A DNA stretch of 6,243 bases, taken from DATKCF01 sp035513345 (GTDB lineage Bacteria > Gemmatimonadota > Gemmatimonadetes > Longimicrobiales > RSA9). Shown one piece after another: positions 1-6,199 of the stretch (position 1 is the stretch's first letter; each line of letters begins with the position of its first letter). The notes beneath the pieces were generated by a model that saw only the letters and a list, made by a program, of their open reading frames with translations, made no database searches and was not told the DNA's origin. The DNA is taken from assembly GCA_035513345.1 (NCBI GenBank), contig DATKCF010000167.1, forward strand, positions 1 to 6,243. Reading direction: 5' to 3'. Position numbers and translations under genes: made by a program.

Positions 1-506
1 GCGGTGGATGGTGGCACGATGCCCTTCAGTCGCATGTACGTCACCATGTTGCCGTAGTGCTCCCAATCGTGCGCTACGTTGAACGTGAGCACCCACAGCC
101 GTGTGTTGGTCTGCTGGAAGAAGGTGACCGACTCCATCGCCCTGGCGTCCGTCATCGCGTACGCCTCGTCGCAGTAGGCGAACGCAGCCTTCACCGCCGC
201 GACCAGTTCGGCCTTCGACGTCAGCTCCTCCGCGTTCCCGGAACTCGGGCTCGAACCACCGGTCGCGCCCGAGCAGAACATGTAGCTGGCGTTCGCGACA
301 TGACCCAGCAGCTGGCCGAAGCTGCGCACTTCCGGCGTCGGCTTGAACGAGTAGTGCTCTTCGGGGACCTTCTCGGCTGACGCGATGATCCAGTTCTTCG
401 CCATATCGTACAAGGGCTTGACGGAGTTGACGGACTGGTTCTGCGCCGCCGCTGGCGAGGCGAATGCCAGAACGGCAATGACGGGGATCAGCTGGCGAAT
501 CTGCAT
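1..506 (-). CDS. Exported DinB-family protein (C-terminus cut by window edge)
   Basis: The frame runs from ATG at 506 to the window edge and gives 168 residues, so probably only a few C-terminal residues are missing; DinB proteins are usually about 150-180 aa. Residues 1-21 form a Sec signal peptide (short basic N-region, hydrophobic core, A19-A20-A21 then Q22), which places the mature protein outside the cytoplasm. The DinB fold is supported by the stretch ending FGQLLGHVA (H69) and by AHDWEHYGN (H146, H150). These three histidines match the usual metal-binding triad of the four-helix DinB/YfiT-like bundle. The phrases KPTPEVRSFGQ and MRLKGIVPPS are typical of signal-peptide-bearing members. 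The family contains metal-dependent thiol-transferase-like enzymes and many proteins of unknown role, and the substrate here cannot be told. GGAGG lies 6 nt upstream of the ATG and fixes the start. The gene is divergent from the M28 peptidase gene. Confidence 0.87.
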   Translation of the reverse strand, partial: MQIRQLIPVIAVLAFASPAAAQNQSVNSVKPLYDMAKNWIIASAEKVPEEHYSFKPTPEVRSFGQLLGHVANASYMFCSGATGGSSPSSGNAEELTSKAELVAAVKAAFAYCDEAYAMTDARAMESVTFFQQTNTRLWVLTFNVAHDWEHYGNMVTYMRLKGIVPPST

Positions 507-512
507 GCGAGT

Positions 513-517
513 CCTCC
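513..517 (-). promoter_or_regulatory. Shine-Dalgarno of the DinB-family gene
   Basis: On the minus strand GGAGG is followed by a 6-nt spacer (ACTCGC) and the ATG at 506. This is a near-ideal site. It supports a start at 506, which also begins a well-formed signal peptide. Confidence 0.75.
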
Positions 518-540
518 ATTTGGGGGCACTGGGGGTTCGG

Positions 541-558
541 ACCGGGTCGGATCCCGGT
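541..558. repeat. Short inverted repeat in the divergent intergenic region
   Basis: ACCGGG at 541-546 and CCCGGT at 553-558 are perfect reverse complements around a 6-nt spacer. It lies 35 bp from the DinB start codon, so in dinB mRNA it would be a small leader hairpin. It could equally be a protein-binding site, or chance in GC-rich DNA. A second small palindrome (CTGAC, two bases, GTCAG) lies at 671-682. I found no convincing -35/-10 pair for either gene in 507-772. Confidence 0.3.
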
Positions 559-772
559 TCCGTAGGGTCACTCCTGGTCGGCGCGCCCGACGCCCGAACA
601 CATTGCCGCGCGCGATGATCTTGCCAACATTCTGTTCACCAGAAACGTCTGCATCCTGTCGGGCCGGTTCCTGACCCGTCAGTGGGGGGCGAGGCTGGCA
701 TACCCGGCGGTCGCCGAAATGGGTCCCGCGCGGCCGCTGATTCCGATCCATTCCCTGAACTCGGGGCACGAT

Positions 773-2539
773 ATGTCGCAACCAGGATGGACAACCGTCC
801 GCACCATAACGCTGCAGTCGCTTGCCGTCACGCTCATCGCGGGTTTCGCGGCCTCGGCGTGCGATCGCACGGAGCCGGTCGAGCTGAACGAATACGGAAA
901 CCCGATGTCGGTCGAGCCGAGGCCGACGGGTGCCGAAATCGACATCGAGGATCTTCAGACCCGGCTCTACGCATTCGCGCACGACTCGATGATGGGCCGT
1001 CAGACCGGCCGCGAAGGCAACATGAAGGCCACCAATTACATCGCCCGCGAACTCGAACGTCTCGGCATCGAGCCCGGCGGTGAGAACGGTACATACTTCC
1101 AGGACCTGCCGTACGTCGTGCGCCGCTACACGTCCGGTTCGAGCCTGTCCGTCGACGACCAGGCGCTGGGCTGGCTGACCGATTTCGTCGCAACGCCCGG
1201 CAACGCGCCGAGTGCGCCGATCGGCTCCGCTCAGGTCATTTTTGGTGGTATCCTGGGCGATACCACCAATGCACTCTCCGCGGAACAGGCAGCCGGCAAG
1301 TTCGTGGTCCTGGTGCCGCCGCCGGCCGGCCAGCGAGGCGGTCGGGCTGGCGGAGGCGGACGCGGCGGACGCGGCCGGGGCAATGTGCAGCCGAGCCCGC
1401 TCACCGAAGCTGCGGCGGTCGCGGTGATCAATCTCGACGACCTCGACATGGCCGATCGGGCGTTCATCAACGACCCGCCGGGCCGGCTCGACAACCGGTC
1501 TGCGGGTGCGCCAGCGCCCGAACCGCAACAGGCGAACCTGCGGCTCACGACGTCGGCGGCCGAGCTGCTGTTCGGTGCGCCACTCGCCTCGCTCACGCCG
1601 GGCGCGACCGGGCGCACGGTCGCGGTGAATCTCGAGTTCGTGGAGCGGCCCGTCCCGGAATACGGTCGCAACGTGATCGGCATAATCCGCGGCAGCGACC
1701 CGTCGCTCGCCGGCCAGTATGTCGCGATCGGCGCTCACAACGACCATGTCGGCTACAACACCAACCCGGTCGACCACGATTCGCTGCGCGCGTTCAACTC
1801 GGCTGTGCTCGCGCTGCAGATGGCGAGCGGCGACCTCCAGCAGATCACGCCTGAACAGCGGCAGACCATCTCGGTCAACGTGGACAGCCTGCGCCAGTTG
1901 CGACCGGCCCGGCTCGACTCGATCCGAAACGGCGCCGACGATGATGGCTCTGGCTCGATGGCCGTGCTCGAGATCGCGGAAGCCATCGCGCTCGCCAGCG
2001 AGAAGCCTCGCCGCTCGATCCTGCTCGTGTGGCATACCGGCGAGGAAGGCGGCCTGAGCGGATCGCGCTGGTTCACTGACAACCCGACCGTACCGCGCGA
2101 CTCGATCATCACGCAGCTCAACATCGACATGATCGGCCGAGGTCGCGCCGAGGACATCATCGGCGGCGGCGACAACTACGTCGGAGTCGTCGGTTCGAAG
2201 CGACTGTCTGTCGAGCTGAGCCAGGCCGTGGTCGAGGTCAATGACCGGCAGCCATCACCGCTCGTGCTCGACTATCGCTTCGATGAGGAGACGACGTGGC
2301 CGGGCTACAACAACATCTACGGTCGCAGCGATCACTGGAATTACGCGCGACACAACATCCCGATCGCGTTCTTCTTCACCGGCCTGCACATGGACTACCA
2401 TCAGGCCACGGACGAGCCCCAGTACATCGACTATCCGCACTACGCGAAGATCACGAACTACATCCATGATCTCGCAATCGAACTGGCCAACCGCGAGAAC
2501 CGGCCGGCAATCGATCAGTCGACGACGGAAGGCCGGTGA
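773..2539 (+). CDS. M28-family zinc metallopeptidase, probable lipoprotein
   Basis: The protein has 588 residues from ATG 773. A start at 719 would add 18 residues, but 773 has GGGG 6 nt upstream and begins directly before the signal sequence. Residues 10-29 are hydrophobic and end in ASA-C30, a lipobox-like site (weak at -3), so it is probably lipid-anchored after export. The M28 (aminopeptidase Y/PSMA-like) catalytic core has its whole two-zinc set in order: H322 and D324 in GAHNDH, an Asp in ADDDGSG (388-394), catalytic E424 and ligand E425 in HTGEEGG, D452 in NIDMIGR, and H543 in YHQATDE. Residues of about 130-290 look like a PA-type domain upstream of the core, interrupted by a Gly/Arg-rich loop at 186-203. 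The spacing between the first His and the ADDD motif is about 65 residues, against about 20 in the Aeromonas aminopeptidase. The likely role is trimming peptides outside the cytoplasm; specificity cannot be read. It converges on the LVIVD gene. Confidence 0.95.
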   Translation: MSQPGWTTVRTITLQSLAVTLIAGFAASACDRTEPVELNEYGNPMSVEPRPTGAEIDIEDLQTRLYAFAHDSMMGRQTGREGNMKATNYIARELERLGIEPGGENGTYFQDLPYVVRRYTSGSSLSVDDQALGWLTDFVATPGNAPSAPIGSAQVIFGGILGDTTNALSAEQAAGKFVVLVPPPAGQRGGRAGGGGRGGRGRGNVQPSPLTEAAAVAVINLDDLDMADRAFINDPPGRLDNRSAGAPAPEPQQANLRLTTSAAELLFGAPLASLTPGATGRTVAVNLEFVERPVPEYGRNVIGIIRGSDPSLAGQYVAIGAHNDHVGYNTNPVDHDSLRAFNSAVLALQMASGDLQQITPEQRQTISVNVDSLRQLRPARLDSIRNGADDDGSGSMAVLEIAEAIALASEKPRRSILLVWHTGEEGGLSGSRWFTDNPTVPRDSIITQLNIDMIGRGRAEDIIGGGDNYVGVVGSKRLSVELSQAVVEVNDRQPSPLVLDYRFDEETTWPGYNNIYGRSDHWNYARHNIPIAFFFTGLHMDYHQATDEPQYIDYPHYAKITNYIHDLAIELANRENRPAIDQSTTEGR

Positions 2540-2642
2540 ACGCGGAGGCCCATATCGCGAAGCGGGCGTGACAGGCGAGGCTCGGCCGAACCGCGGCGAA
2601 GCGATGAAGCGGCGAATGTGGTACGGGCGCCGCCTCGGGGTT

Positions 2643-2691
2643 CGCGATTGGCCGATCGCCCGCGTCCGGCGCGGCCGTTCGGACAATCGCG
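2643..2691. repeat. 49-nt imperfect palindrome (long hairpin) between convergent genes
   Basis: CGCGATTG (2643-2650) pairs perfectly with CAATCGCG (2684-2691). The stem then continues inward through CCGA/TCGG, CG/CG and CCGCG/CGCGG, with single mismatches at 2651/2683, 2656/2678 and 2659/2675, to a 3-nt loop at 2666-2668. Of 23 opposed positions 19 are Watson-Crick pairs and one is a G-T wobble. It begins 103 nt after the M28 stop codon and no T-run follows on either strand. It may help to end transcription from one or both sides, or be a REP-like element; the structure is seen, the role is inferred. Confidence 0.6.
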
Positions 2692-2709
2692 GAGCCGATC
2701 TCGCGGCGT

Positions 2710-2748
2710 TTGTCCGTTGGGCCGGGCCCAGCGCGGCTAAACGGACAA
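2710..2748. terminator. Hairpin after the LVIVD gene, candidate terminator
   Basis: TTGTCCGTT (2710-2718) is the exact reverse complement of AACGGACAA (2740-2748). Pairing resumes inside with GCCG/CGGC and GC/GC, closing on a 3-nt CCA loop at 2728-2730. The stem starts 28 nt past the TAA stop of the minus-strand propeller gene, which is a usual terminator position. There is no U-tract on either strand, so it is not a classical intrinsic terminator; it could act as a transcript 3'-end stabiliser. It lies 18 nt from the 49-nt palindrome and shares the CGGACAATC sequence with it. Confidence 0.5.
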
Positions 2749-2776
2749 TCAACCGACGGATCCACGTCCATGCGGC

Positions 2777-4138
2777 TTACCGCGAGCCCGGTAGCTGCTC
2801 GTCCGTGGTCACGCGCGGCCGGACCGGACCGTTGTCCCAGTCCTGTACGCTCGAGATGTTCGGCATGCCCCAGTTCTCGCCGTTCCATCCCTGGAAGCCA
2901 TCCATGCGGAACGCCCAGAAGCCCGTAGTCATGTCGCTCGCGACGATGAGGCCGTCAGCATTGCGGACATCCACGCCGAACGCGCCGTTGCACTTCTGGT
3001 CGCCGCACATGCCGACAGCCGGCGGTCCGGGATACGTGTCCCAGAAGCCAACCGTGTACGGATTCGCCGGGTCCATCATGTTGAAGACCTGGACGCCATC
3101 CTCGTAGCCCGACACGAACACGAACGGCCAGCGGACCTCGTGGTTGTGCGAGAGATTCTGCCAGTTAGCCGTCCATGCACCGATCGACCGGTTGATCGTC
3201 CGCTGCTCACCGCTCTGGCCAGGCCGCAGATCGAAAATGCGCAGTGGCGCATACTGGTGCTCGACTTCACCAACCGCGAACGCACCATCCGGCGTAGGCG
3301 TGAACGTGTGCCCCCACGGTACCAGCGGCATACCGGTCAGCGAGAACATGTGCTGCGGCTCCGCCGGGTTCGTGATGTCGTATACGTGGTAGCCGCCCTT
3401 CCCGCCACCGTAGAACTTGTCCTGCCCGCTGGCCGGGTCATACGCCGCGTACATGTCGTGGTAGCCCGTACTGCCGAACACTCCCTGCGTCCCCTCGGGC
3501 ACGGGCACGCGCCCGACCTGGCCGCTCTCGCCGCGGATCACCCTCGACATGTCGTACACATGCGCGAACTCCGAGTTGGTCGTCGTGATCAGCAACGGCC
3601 GGCCATCGGAGTGCTTGTACATGAAGATGTTGTGGAATCCGCCCGGCACATCCGGCTCGCGCATGCGGGCGACTTCCCTGAGTGTACTGACGTCCGGCAG
3701 ACCCGTCACATCGAAGACGATCGCGCCCAGATCCGAGTCCGGGCCACCGCCGCCAAACTGCGTCGACTGCACCAGATAGTATCGGCCATCGTGCTTGAAG
3801 TACTTCGCGTCCATCATGCCCGTGCCCTGGTGCAGCTCCGCATTCTCGATGCGCCACCGGTGCAGCACCTTCGCATTCGACGGATCCGACAGATCGATGA
3901 TGTCGAACCCGTGAACGAACATACGGCTCACATACGCGAACGGCCGGTCGAGATCCTGTTCCAGCTCGAGGTCGCTGACACTCAACGGCTGCCCGAGCGG
4001 CACATGCGACAGCACATGGAAGTTGCTGCTGCCTTCCTCGCCAGGAGGACGTGCATGCGACTGTGCGTCCGCGGCCGCAGGCGCGACACCCAGCGCCGCC
4101 ATGAGCACCAGCAACCAGCCCTTCATCGGCTTCTTCAT
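2777..4138 (-). CDS. Exported LVIVD-repeat seven-bladed beta-propeller protein
   Basis: The protein has 453 residues from ATG 4138; TTG at 4141 would add one residue. Residues 1-25 are a Sec signal (MKK start, hydrophobic core, A-D-A then Q26), so it is periplasmic or secreted. The mature part consists of repeats of the LVIVD type, each with a strand, a turn, a strand such as GFDIIDLSDP or GYHVYDITNP, and a closing strand. I count seven, at about 67-98, 119-158, 180-214, 240-268, 285-307, 337-367 and 386-413, which fits one closed seven-bladed propeller. Five blades carry a His near the first strand (H103, H169, H227, H277, H331/H333), and a Cys pair (C378, C383) could form a disulfide loop before the last blade. 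LVIVD proteins have no settled enzymatic role. The gene is downstream of and co-oriented with the multicopper oxidase, which hints at a shared extracytoplasmic redox function, but this is inference. Confidence 0.9.
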   Translation of the reverse strand: MKKPMKGWLLVLMAALGVAPAAADAQSHARPPGEEGSSNFHVLSHVPLGQPLSVSDLELEQDLDRPFAYVSRMFVHGFDIIDLSDPSNAKVLHRWRIENAELHQGTGMMDAKYFKHDGRYYLVQSTQFGGGGPDSDLGAIVFDVTGLPDVSTLREVARMREPDVPGGFHNIFMYKHSDGRPLLITTTNSEFAHVYDMSRVIRGESGQVGRVPVPEGTQGVFGSTGYHDMYAAYDPASGQDKFYGGGKGGYHVYDITNPAEPQHMFSLTGMPLVPWGHTFTPTPDGAFAVGEVEHQYAPLRIFDLRPGQSGEQRTINRSIGAWTANWQNLSHNHEVRWPFVFVSGYEDGVQVFNMMDPANPYTVGFWDTYPGPPAVGMCGDQKCNGAFGVDVRNADGLIVASDMTTGFWAFRMDGFQGWNGENWGMPNISSVQDWDNGPVRPRVTTDEQLPGSR

Positions 4139-4148
4139 CAATCATATT

Positions 4149-4152
4149 CTCC
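4149..4152 (-). promoter_or_regulatory. Shine-Dalgarno of the LVIVD gene
   Basis: GGAG on the minus strand lies 10 nt before ATG 4138 and 7 nt before the in-frame TTG 4141. Spacing slightly favours TTG and codon preference favours ATG. The choice changes the protein by one residue. Another ATG at 4145 is out of frame. From here to 4223 I see no other signal. Confidence 0.55.
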
Positions 4153-4223
4153 GGTGGGAGGAACGGTCACCTCAGTTTTCAGCATCGTGCTCGGGGTGAG
4201 GGCAGCGTTTCCAGCGAACTTCA

Positions 4224-4252
4224 TCACCGCGGAGAGCGCGGAGAGCGCTGAG
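4224..4252 (+). repeat. Left terminal inverted repeat of the element
   Basis: This arm begins TCACCGCGGAGAG and ends GCGCTGAG. Inside it the 9-bp unit CGCGGAGAG occurs twice in tandem (4228-4236, 4237-4245), followed by a diverged third unit starting CGCTGAG. It matches the reverse complement of 4462-4490 at all 29 positions; the match ends at the next base on both sides. Confidence 0.9.
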
Positions 4253-4339
4253 CACAGCGACTGCGGGTATCATGTCGAACAAAGGACCATGCTGGCCGTG
4301 GTCAACACGCGCACCGCAAACGCTGCATTCTGCCTTGCC

Positions 4340-4456
4340 TTGTCGATTTGTTCTCGCTTTCCTGTTCTTCGTCTATCCTGGTCAATCTCTTTGTCCTGTT
4401 CTTGTATCTTTTTTCTTTTCTTTTTTAGAAAATATATTTCTTTGTCGATTTATTCT
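4340..4456. repeat. Direct repeats in the pyrimidine-rich element core
   Basis: TTGTCGATTT followed by one variable base and TTCT occurs at 4340-4354 and 4442-4456 (14 of 15 identical). CCTGTTCTT occurs at 4361-4369 and 4395-4403. Between them is a long T/C run (about 4404-4426) and then an A/T stretch (4427-4440). The core may have grown by repeat copying. Confidence 0.6.
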
Positions 4457-4461
4457 GTTCC

Positions 4462-4490
4462 CTCAGCGCTCTCCGCGCTCTCCGCGGTGA
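4462..4490 (-). repeat. Right terminal inverted repeat, overlapping the oxidase 3' end
   Basis: This is the exact inverted partner of 4224-4252. Read on the minus strand it contains the last eight sense codons of the oxidase frame (His-Arg-Gly-Glu-Arg-Gly-Glu-Arg) and its TGA at 4465-4463. The two tandem 9-bp units become the Gly-Glu-Arg repeats. Confidence 0.9.
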
Positions 4491-6199
4491 ATTCCGTCTC
4501 GAGTTGCGGGCTCCACCCGGAACACGAATTTCATGCCGGTCTCGAGGTGCTCGGACACATGGCAGTGGACCATCCAGTCCCCGGGATTCGACATCTCGAC
4601 CAGGAGATCGACGACCGAGCCGAGTGGAATCACTGCCGTATCCTTCCACACGAAGTTGGTGTTGCGAACACCGTCTCTTTCCAAAACGAGGAATCGCTGG
4701 CCGTGAATATGGATCGGGTGGTGCATTGGGTGCAACGAGTTGGGCTGATTCGACACTCTCACCTTCACGACGTCGCCGACCGTGAAGCGCCACTGGATGT
4801 CCATGTTGTCGAGGCCGGTCGCGACGTCACGGAGGAACCACGTGACGTTTGCGCCGGTCGACATGAAGTTCATCATCGGCATGGCGTCGTTCCACTCCAT
4901 CGGGTGGTAGTAGAACGTGTCGATCGCCATCATCTGCAGCATGCCGAGGGGCATCGAGCCGATCTCGACGCCCAGCTCGACCTCGTGGTCGACGGCGCGA
5001 TCGAACTGAGGGCGGTACCGGTCGATGTCGGCGACGACGGCGTGATTGACGCGCAGGTTGTCGAACGCCGGCAGGTGGCTCTCCGGTGTCGCCTCCGACG
5101 AGACCACGATCGTGCCGAGCGTGTCGACGGACGCGTAGAACCGGCCCAGGAAGTGGTCGATGGCCTGGACGCGGTTGGTCAGCGTCACCGTGCCGGGCGA
5201 GTCGAACAGGACTTCGACGATGTAGCGTTCGGCGGGCGCAATGACGATGCTGCTGACGAACGCTTCGCGCTCGTACAGACCGACATCCGAACCGATCACT
5301 TTCACGCGTGCGCCATCGAACGAGAGGTTGAAGACGCGCGTGTTCGAGACATTCGTGAAGAAGTATCGCACGACGTCGCCGCGCCGGACCGCGCGTTCGA
5401 GTTCCGGCTCGCCGTTCATGAGCATGACGTTGCCGAACCGGCCCATCAGCGCGTGTGTGGCGCGTTCACGGCCGTACGGAAAGAGACCGGTCTCGTCTAT
5501 CAGCAGGTCATCGAGCATGACGACCTCCTCGTCGTTCACCGGATTGAAGTACTCCGGGTCGGGCGACGTGACCATCATGTTGCCATAGAGGCCGAGGTCC
5601 TGCGTGATGTCCTCGCGGTGGTGCGGGTGATACCAGTAGATGCCCGCATCCGGGAACCGGATCTCGTACACGAACTCGCCATCGGGCGGGACCACGTCCT
5701 GGGTGACGCCGGGGACACCATCGAAGCGATTGTCGAGGCGCAGGCCGTGCCAGTGAACGGTCGTCGGCAGTGATGTCTCGTTGCGGAACCGCACGATCAC
5801 GGTCGCATTCTGTGTCGTCCGGATCAGTGGGCCCGGGTACTGTCCGTTGAAGCCGTACATCACGAATGTGCGGCCGTTGATGGTGCGCCGGACGAGGCCG
5901 GCTGTGAGCGCGAGCGTATCGCCATCGACCAGGTCGACGATCTTGCGGTATGCGGCCGCGGGCAGCGACATCGGGTCGATACCCGCGCCGGGCAGGAAGG
6001 CACCGGGACCGGGCTTCGAGAAGTCGATTCCCGGGAGCATCGGCATGGTCATGTCCATGGGCGGCATGCGCCACGCCATCGGGTCCGTGCCGCCCATGAC
6101 ATGGCCGGCGTGGGCTCCGGGATCCTGCCCGTGTGCGGAACTCGAAGTGGCGACGGCACCGAATGCGGCGATCAGGGCCGCGGTACGCACGGGAATCAC
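4463..6199 (-). CDS. Exported multicopper oxidase with Met-rich segments (CueO-like)
   Basis: The protein has 578 residues from GTG 6199. No good Shine-Dalgarno precedes it and the frame is open to the window edge, so the start may be upstream. Residues 5-22 are the hydrophobic core of an export signal. All four copper-binding motifs of a three-cupredoxin oxidase are present: HWHG (H149, H151), YHPHH (H191, H193), HPIHIHG (H494, H497, H499), and HCHVSEHLETGM (H545, C546, H547, H551, M556). The last gives a type 1 copper with a Met axial ligand, at the same spacing as CueO C500-H505-M510. Seven Met fall in residues 35-54 and nine in 416-446; the second lies before the last cupredoxin domain, as does the Met-rich insert of CueO. 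This supports a cuprous or other metal oxidase over a phenol laccase, though substrate is inferred. Residues 571-578 come from the adjoining repeat arm. The propeller gene follows on the same strand. Confidence 0.94.
   Translation of the reverse strand: MIPVRTAALIAAFGAVATSSSAHGQDPGAHAGHVMGGTDPMAWRMPPMDMTMPMLPGIDFSKPGPGAFLPGAGIDPMSLPAAAYRKIVDLVDGDTLALTAGLVRRTINGRTFVMYGFNGQYPGPLIRTTQNATVIVRFRNETSLPTTVHWHGLRLDNRFDGVPGVTQDVVPPDGEFVYEIRFPDAGIYWYHPHHREDITQDLGLYGNMMVTSPDPEYFNPVNDEEVVMLDDLLIDETGLFPYGRERATHALMGRFGNVMLMNGEPELERAVRRGDVVRYFFTNVSNTRVFNLSFDGARVKVIGSDVGLYEREAFVSSIVIAPAERYIVEVLFDSPGTVTLTNRVQAIDHFLGRFYASVDTLGTIVVSSEATPESHLPAFDNLRVNHAVVADIDRYRPQFDRAVDHEVELGVEIGSMPLGMLQMMAIDTFYYHPMEWNDAMPMMNFMSTGANVTWFLRDVATGLDNMDIQWRFTVGDVVKVRVSNQPNSLHPMHHPIHIHGQRFLVLERDGVRNTNFVWKDTAVIPLGSVVDLLVEMSNPGDWMVHCHVSEHLETGMKFVFRVEPATRDGIHRGERGER

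Larger units (their letters stand above)
4224..4490. mobile_element. 267-bp MITE-like element with perfect 29-bp terminal inverted repeats
   Basis: Two perfect 29-bp inverted arms enclose a 209-bp core that encodes no recognisable protein. The core differs sharply from the flanks: it turns AT-rich and almost all pyrimidine on the plus strand after about 4325, and 4401-4452 has only about one fifth G+C in an otherwise GC-rich window. This combination suggests a non-autonomous miniature inverted-repeat element or other dispersed repeat moved in trans. I see no clear target-site duplication: the flanks read CTTCA on the left and ATTCC on the right. The element sits between the oxidase and propeller genes and its right arm overlaps the 3' end of the oxidase frame. 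Alternatives are an intergenic structured RNA or a recombination-made palindrome. Confidence 0.65.

Noticed and set aside
621..649. TTGCCA as a -35 box for the peptidase gene
   Set aside because: No acceptable -10 box follows at 16-18 bp, and the base composition makes chance matches likely.
488..2035. 515-codon open frame on the minus strand
   Set aside because: It is antisense to the M28 peptidase gene, which has complete zinc motifs; the translation is low-complexity Arg-rich.
2241..3107. 288-codon plus-strand frame over the peptidase end and the convergent gap
   Set aside because: It overlaps two well-supported genes in the wrong frame and the hairpin region; no protein motif is seen.
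3438..4145. Minus-strand frame starting at ATG 4145
   Set aside because: It shares the ribosome site with the propeller gene but is out of frame; the translation lacks the signal peptide and LVIVD repeats.
4395..4440. T-run in the element as an intrinsic terminator
   Set aside because: No stable GC stem lies directly before the T-run on the plus strand, and the transcribed genes are on the minus strand where it reads as A-rich.
4272..4490. 72-codon hydrophobic plus-strand frame in the repeat element
   Set aside because: Its hydrophobicity follows from the T-rich core, it ends in the repeat arm, and it has no ribosome site; not a believable membrane protein.
4224..4490. CRISPR array or tandem-repeat array
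   Set aside because: There are only two arms and they are inverted; no regular repeat-spacer order is present.
3140..5773. 877-codon open frame on the plus strand
   Set aside because: It runs antisense through the propeller, the repeat element and the oxidase; its translation is Arg/His/Val-rich with no domain pattern, as expected opposite GC-rich genes.
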